Below, piece by piece: positions 29,498 through 33,020 of a stretch of 33,020 nucleotides of DNA (positions within the stretch are counted from its first letter, which is position 1; each line of letters begins with the position of its first letter). Both the position numbers and the translations under genes were made by a program. Origin of the DNA: Streptomyces aurantiacus (GTDB lineage: Bacteria; Actinomycetota; Actinomycetes; Streptomycetales; Streptomycetaceae). The notes beneath the pieces were generated by a model. That model saw nothing but the letters and a program-made list of their open reading frames with translations. It was not told the DNA's origin and did not search any database. The stretch is from assembly GCF_001418335.1 (NCBI RefSeq), contig NZ_LIPP01000058.1:1-33020 (forward strand). Direction: 5' to 3'.

Positions 29498-29917
29498 TCA
29501 GGCAGGCCGGGCGGCGCGGTTCAGCAGGGCCACCAGCTGCCGCAGTTCGGTGTCGCTCAGCGCCACCAGCGGGGTCTTCTCCAGTGTCGTCCGGACCAGC
29601 TCGTCGCGGACCCGGCGCCCCTTGGCGGTCAGGATCAGGACGCGGGAGCGGCGGTCTGCCGGGTCCACGCCGCGCTCCACCAGGCCGCGGTCGGCGAGCT
29701 GGTTGGTGATGAAGGTCAGGTTCGGAGCGTTGCAGTACAGCCGCTCGGCCATCACCTTCATCGAGGGCGGCGGCTCGGCCGGGTCCATGGCCCACAGTGC
29801 CTGGAACGTGGCCGGTGTCAGTTTGTGCCCGGCCAGCGCTTGCGTGATCAGGTCGTTGGTCCGCATCCAGATGTCGTGGGTCGCGGCAACCGCCGCGGTG
29901 AGCTCGGGCGTGGTCAT
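29498..29917 (-). CDS. MarR family transcriptional regulator
   Basis: A 139-residue MarR protein. It has an N-terminal dimerisation helix (VAATHDIWMRTNDLITQAL), a winged helix-turn-helix (about 45-100) with MKVMAERLYCNAPNLTFITNQLADRGLVER and the wing DPADRRSRVLILTAKG, then a C-terminal helix. MarR repressors usually control the divergent gene and themselves and are released by small aromatic or lipophilic ligands, or by oxidation. One Cys (position about 62) lies in the recognition region. TAGAAT (minus strand, 29929-29924) is a good -10 box only 6 nt before the ATG, so the mRNA is probably leaderless. Twin palindromes in the shared promoter are the likely targets. Confidence 0.9.
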   Translation of the reverse strand: MTTPELTAAVAATHDIWMRTNDLITQALAGHKLTPATFQALWAMDPAEPPPSMKVMAERLYCNAPNLTFITNQLADRGLVERGVDPADRRSRVLILTAKGRRVRDELVRTTLEKTPLVALSDTELRQLVALLNRAARPA

Positions 29918-29930
29918 GCCGCCATTCTAT

Positions 29931-29999
29931 CGATGCTTCGAGACTCGAAGGAATCGTGCTAGCGTCGGCCCGTCGATACTTCGAGGCTCGAAGCAATGG
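29931..29999. promoter_or_regulatory. Twin MarR operators in the MarR/SDR divergent promoter
   Basis: Perfect 15-bp palindromes CTTCGAG-A-CTCGAAG (29936-29950) and CTTCGAG-G-CTCGAAG (29979-29993) lie in 26-bp near-identical blocks, 43 bp apart (four helical turns). A -10 box for the SDR gene, TAGCGT (29960-29965), sits between them. The first palindrome overlaps the -35 zones of both genes and the second blocks the SDR leader. Confidence 0.8.
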
Positions 30000-30008
30000 A
30001 GGGTTCTT

Positions 30009-30827
30009 GTGAAAGAGGACTATCGCGGCGTCACCGCTCTCGTCACCGGCGCGTCGAAAGGGCTGGGACGGGCGTACGCGCTGGAGCTGGCGCGCCGGGG
30101 AGCGCGGGTGATCCTGCTGGCCCGCTCGGAGGGAGACCTGCGGAAACTCGCGGCAGAGCTCCGAGAACAGCACGGCGGCCCGGAGGCCGAGGTGATCACC
30201 GGTGACCTCGCCGACCCGGACGGCCCCGAGCGCATCCTGCGAGAGCTGCACGACCGCGGCCTGACCGTCGACCTGCTGCTCAACAACGCCGGCGCGGGCA
30301 GTGTGGGCCCGTTCCTCGGCCGCCCCATCGAGCCGCAGCTGCGCTCCGTCGGGCTCAACGTCAGCGGCCTGCTCGCGCTGACCCACGCGATCGGGGCGGA
30401 GCTCGTCGCCCGCGGCTCCGGCGGCATCATCAACGTCTCGTCCACCGCGGCCTTCCAGCCCATGCCTTACCAGGCCAGCTACGCCGGGACCAAGGCTTTC
30501 GTGCTCTCCTTCACCGAGGCGCTGGCCGAGGAGCTGCGCGGCACCGGCGTCCACGTCATGGCGGCGCATCCCGGGGCGATCGCGACCGGCTTCTTCGACG
30601 GCACCTCGGCGACGATCGACGCCAAGGCAGCCGACACGCCGGCCACCGTCGCGGCCGACACACTGGACGACTACGCCCGGCGGCGCTCGGTGTCCTACCC
30701 GGGCCGGGCCGTGAACCGGGCCCTGACCTGGTCCGCACGTCTGTTGCCGCGCCCCGTCACGGCGCGGTTGGCGGGCAGCTTCAACCGTCGGCTGCGCCTG
30801 CACGAGACGGTCGACGTCGGCCAGTAG
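30009..30827 (+). CDS. Short-chain dehydrogenase/reductase
   Basis: A 272-residue classical SDR. It has the cofactor motif TGASKGLG (13-20), NNAG (92-95) and the catalytic Ser144 or Ser145 (INVSST), Tyr158 and Lys162 (YAGTK). LARSEG after the second strand suggests NADP(H). It resembles SDRs of the DltE/YdfG-like group; the C-terminal 40 residues are Arg/Leu-rich and could touch the membrane. The GTG start has GGAGGG at 5-nt spacing, directly after the second MarR operator. The gene is probably the main target of the divergent MarR protein. The substrate is unknown. Confidence 0.88.
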   Translation: MKEDYRGVTALVTGASKGLGRAYALELARRGARVILLARSEGDLRKLAAELREQHGGPEAEVITGDLADPDGPERILRELHDRGLTVDLLLNNAGAGSVGPFLGRPIEPQLRSVGLNVSGLLALTHAIGAELVARGSGGIINVSSTAAFQPMPYQASYAGTKAFVLSFTEALAEELRGTGVHVMAAHPGAIATGFFDGTSATIDAKAADTPATVAADTLDDYARRRSVSYPGRAVNRALTWSARLLPRPVTARLAGSFNRRLRLHETVDVGQ

Positions 30828-30867
30828 GCCTGCGGCGGTTCGTGAAACCTCCCGCCGGGCTGCTTGA

Positions 30868-31803
30868 TCACTGGTGGACCGTTGCGGTGAGGCGTCGTAG
30901 TGCGGCGTGGGCGGGTGGGCCCCAGGTGGGCTTGCCGCCGGGGCGGCCGTGGACGCCGGCGTCTGCGATGTGGATACCGGCGAGGGCGCGCAGCACCGCC
31001 CAGCCGCGGGCGCGGCGCAGGGTCGCGGCGTCCGCGCTCGGCCGGTAGGCCTCGTGGAAACGGTCGACGGCGCCGTCCGGCAGCAGGATCCAGGCGGCGG
31101 CGAGGTCGCAGGCGGGGTCGCCGGCGAAGAGGTCGCCGAAGTCGATCACACCGGAGAATGTGCCGTCGGTGGTCAGGATGTTGGCCGGATGCAGATCACC
31201 GTGCAGCCACAGTCTCGGGCCTGCCCAGTCCGGCGCGGCGGCGGCGTCCTCCCAGACCGCGCGGACGGCGTCAGGGTCGCGCATCAGCCCCAGTTCGGTG
31301 GCCGAGGTGAGCCCCTGGGTGAAGTGTTCGGCGGTGTCGGCCAGCGGGCCACCTCGGTCCCGGCCCGCGGGTGCTCCGTCGGGGGCGGGGCGGTGGAGGG
31401 CGGTCAGGAAGGCGGCCAGGGCGACGGCCGACTCCGCGGCGCGCGTGGCGGGGGCGCGGTCGGCGGGCTCGCCCGGTACCCAGGTGGTGACCAGCCAGGG
31501 CCGCGGAAACCGTTCGGAGGGCTCACCGAGGCGCTGCGGGACGGGGATCGGCAGCGGAAGGTGCGGGGCGAGGAGGGGCAGCCAGGCGTGTTCCTTGCGT
31601 AGTAGCGCGTCCGCGGACCGCGTCGCCCAGGGCAACCGGACGGCGAGGTCGTCGCCGAGCCGCCACACCTGGTTGTCCCAGCCGAGCGCTCCGAGCTTCA
31701 GGGGGCGATCCGCCAGGTCGGGGTGCTGCTCACGCAGCAGCTCCCGGATCAAGTCCTCGGTGATGTCCCCGATATCCCTGATGTCCCTCTCGGTGGCTGT
31801 CAT
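30868..31803 (-). CDS. Aminoglycoside phosphotransferase (APH)-family kinase
   Basis: A 311-residue protein of the APH/choline-kinase fold. The Brenner motif is HGDLHPANIL (201-210) with catalytic Asp203, and the metal-binding motif is IDFGD (Asp221). The N-lobe has GWDNQVWRLGDDLAVRLPW in place of the Gly-rich loop and beta-3 lysine (an Arg is seen). Such chromosomal Streptomyces proteins often phosphorylate unknown small molecules, so resistance should not be assumed. TACCGT about 8 nt before the ATG resembles a -10 box, so the mRNA may be leaderless. It is convergent with the SDR gene, with 40 nt between stops containing an imperfect GC-rich hairpin. Confidence 0.85.
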   Translation of the reverse strand: MTATERDIRDIGDITEDLIRELLREQHPDLADRPLKLGALGWDNQVWRLGDDLAVRLPWATRSADALLRKEHAWLPLLAPHLPLPIPVPQRLGEPSERFPRPWLVTTWVPGEPADRAPATRAAESAVALAAFLTALHRPAPDGAPAGRDRGGPLADTAEHFTQGLTSATELGLMRDPDAVRAVWEDAAAAPDWAGPRLWLHGDLHPANILTTDGTFSGVIDFGDLFAGDPACDLAAAWILLPDGAVDRFHEAYRPSADAATLRRARGWAVLRALAGIHIADAGVHGRPGGKPTWGPPAHAALRRLTATVHQ

Positions 31804-31843
31804 GGGGAGCCACGGTAGTGGGGGAAGCGGCCTGCCTGGACGG

Positions 31844-32857
31844 TCAGGAGGCGGTCGGGGCCGGGCCCGTGCTCGCCCGTACCGTCAGCTCGGGCGCGAT
31901 GAGTACGACTTCGTCCTTGCCGGACCCCGTCAGCTTGGCGATCAGGCGCTCCACCGCGCTGCGGCCCATCTCCTGGGCGGGGATGGCGGCCGAGGTCAGC
32001 CGCACCGAGGCCTGGACGGCGACCTGGTCCGGGCAGATCGCGATCACCGACACGTCCTCGGGCACGGCACGGCCCTGCCGGCGCAGCAGCGCGAGCAACG
32101 GCTCGACCGCCGACTCGTTCTGCACGACGAAGCCCGTGGTGCCGGGGCGCTCGTCGAAGACCCGGGCCAGGGTCAGGGACATGGCGTCGAAGCCGCCTTC
32201 GCACGGGCGGTGCAGCACGCGCAGGCCGAGCTCCCGCGCCCGGGACCGCAGCCCGTCGAGCGTGCGCTCGGCGAACCCCGTGTGCCGTTCGTACACCGCG
32301 GGCGCCTCACCGATGACAGCGATGTCACGGTGACCGAACATCGCGAGATGTTCGGCGCACAGCGCGCCCGTCGCGCCGAAGTCGAGGTCCACGCAGGTCA
32401 GACCGCTGGTGTCGGCGGGGAGCCCGATGAGGACGGACGGCTGGTCGGTGCCCCGCAGCAGCGGCAGCCGCTCGTCGTCGAGCTCGACGTCCATCAGGAT
32501 CATCGCGTCGGCGAGCCCGCTCCCGGTGACCCGGCGCACGGCGTCGGGGCCCTCCTCGCCAGTGAGCAGCAGCACGTCGTAGCCGTGGGCGCGCGCCGAG
32601 GTCGTCACCGCGATGGCGATCTCCATCATCACGGGTACGTACATATCCGTGCGGAGCGGGACCATCAGCGCGATGATGCTGGACCGGTTGCTCGCCAGCG
32701 CCCGGGCTCCCGCGTTGGGGTGGTAGCCGAGCTGCTGGATGCTCTGCTCGACCCGCTGGCGGGTCCCCACGGAGATGGACCGCTTGCCGCTGAGGACATA
32801 GCTCACCGTGCTCGCCGAGACTCCGGCGTGCTGGGCGACCTCGGCGAGGGTGACCAT
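31844..32857 (-). CDS. LacI family transcriptional regulator
   Basis: A 337-residue LacI/GalR protein. It has an N-terminal helix-turn-helix and hinge (TLAEVAQHAGVSASTVSYVLSG, then LGYHPNAGARALASN) and a periplasmic-binding-like effector domain with SSIIALMVP at its start. Family members bind sugars or nucleosides and repress catabolic genes. The ATG at 32857, preceded by GGAGAG, is better than the TTG four codons upstream. Two palindromes of the LacI type lie just upstream, one beside a promoter pointing right, so it probably controls a divergent gene beyond the window and itself. Confidence 0.9.
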   Translation of the reverse strand: MVTLAEVAQHAGVSASTVSYVLSGKRSISVGTRQRVEQSIQQLGYHPNAGARALASNRSSIIALMVPLRTDMYVPVMMEIAIAVTTSARAHGYDVLLLTGEEGPDAVRRVTGSGLADAMILMDVELDDERLPLLRGTDQPSVLIGLPADTSGLTCVDLDFGATGALCAEHLAMFGHRDIAVIGEAPAVYERHTGFAERTLDGLRSRARELGLRVLHRPCEGGFDAMSLTLARVFDERPGTTGFVVQNESAVEPLLALLRRQGRAVPEDVSVIAICPDQVAVQASVRLTSAAIPAQEMGRSAVERLIAKLTGSGKDEVVLIAPELTVRASTGPAPTAS

Positions 32858-32878
32858 CCAGCTCTCCAAGCGGTGTGT

Positions 32879-32888
32879 GAAGCGCTTC
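32879..32888. promoter_or_regulatory. LacI-type operator near the regulator gene
   Basis: GAAGCGCTTC, a perfect 10-bp palindrome extended on the right by GAC, lies 22 nt before the start codon of the LacI gene, where it could mediate autoregulation. It shares its core with the stronger site at 32965. Confidence 0.65.
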
Positions 32889-32958
32889 GACAGCGTGCGC
32901 TACGGGCGAAGGTGAGTGGGGGTGGTTCGACAGTAACTTGGGGGACGGTGGGTGTCCA

Positions 32959-32980
32959 TAGGCTGTCGAAGCGCTTCGAC
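32959..32980 (+). promoter_or_regulatory. Rightward promoter with LacI-type operator at the window edge
   Basis: TAGGCT (32959-32964) is a typical Streptomyces -10 box and is followed at once by the perfect 16-bp palindrome GTCGAAGCGCTTCGAC (32965-32980). A repressor there would block the start of a rightward transcript whose first gene lies beyond 33020. Confidence 0.7.
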
Positions 32981-33020
32981 TCCGTCGGGTACGGGAGGTC
33001 CCCACCGGGGCGGGGGGCGG

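Noticed and set aside
30868..31803. Aminoglycoside resistance gene
   Set aside because: Only the fold and catalytic motifs are shared. The N-lobe is atypical and nothing nearby suggests antibiotic synthesis or resistance.
1..33020. Secondary-metabolite cluster, prophage or tRNA-associated island
   Set aside because: No PKS/NRPS, phage structural, integrase or tRNA sequence was recognised; the window looks like core chromosome.

Overview
The window is a high-GC stretch with very strong G/C at third codon positions, many GTG/TTG starts, tight operons, apparently leaderless promoters, and intergenic copies of the motif GTTCCCCGCGCCCCT. All of this points to a Streptomyces chromosome. From memory, the gene order from the first aminotransferase to the third aldehyde dehydrogenase matches the core-chromosome block around SCO5655-SCO5679 of S. 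coelicolor A3(2). I see no IS element, prophage, tRNA, rRNA or CRISPR.

Layout. 1-1883 (-): an ABC-type ATPase with degenerate motifs, and a membrane partner with a strictly periodic His-x-x tail that runs off the left edge. 2181-4072 (-): a class III aminotransferase and an Lrp/AsnC regulator, divergent from an aldehyde dehydrogenase (4269-5705). 5809-7279 (+): an SGNH hydrolase and a PadR regulator. 7298-9089 (-): a glycerophosphodiester phosphodiesterase and an adenosine-deaminase-like enzyme that is more likely an aminodeoxyfutalosine deaminase. 9240-10770: a DUF4190-type membrane protein convergent with a NADAR protein. 10991-18200 (+): a six-gene operon of aldehyde dehydrogenase, polyamine ABC transporter (PotD, A, B, C) and FAD-dependent amine oxidoreductase. 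18361-20789: a small protein of unknown function whose ribosome binding site lies inside a long hairpin, then a secreted GH18 chitinase with a DasR-like operator. 20760-23237 (-): a PAP2 phosphatase, a 6C small RNA and GabT. 23567-29336 (+): a VirD4/FtsK-like P-loop protein, a PucR regulator and a third aldehyde dehydrogenase. 29498-30827: a divergent MarR/SDR pair sharing twin operators. 30868-32857 (-): a phosphotransferase and a LacI regulator, with LacI-type operators at the right edge facing a gene outside the window.

The common theme is amine and GABA catabolism. The window has uptake (PotABCD), oxidation or transamination of amines (FAD oxidoreductase, class III aminotransferase), oxidation of aminoaldehydes (three aldehyde dehydrogenases), GABA transamination (GabT), and local Lrp and PucR regulators. 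No gamma-glutamyl-polyamine synthetase or hydrolase is present, so a complete Puu pathway would need genes elsewhere. Housekeeping and cell-envelope genes are interleaved.

The most notable non-coding signals are: the 6C RNA downstream of gabT; the hairpin hiding the ribosome binding site at 18303-18356; two separate arrays of four 11-bp direct repeats, upstream of gabT and upstream of pucR; and clean palindromic operators for the Lrp, MarR, DasR and LacI families.
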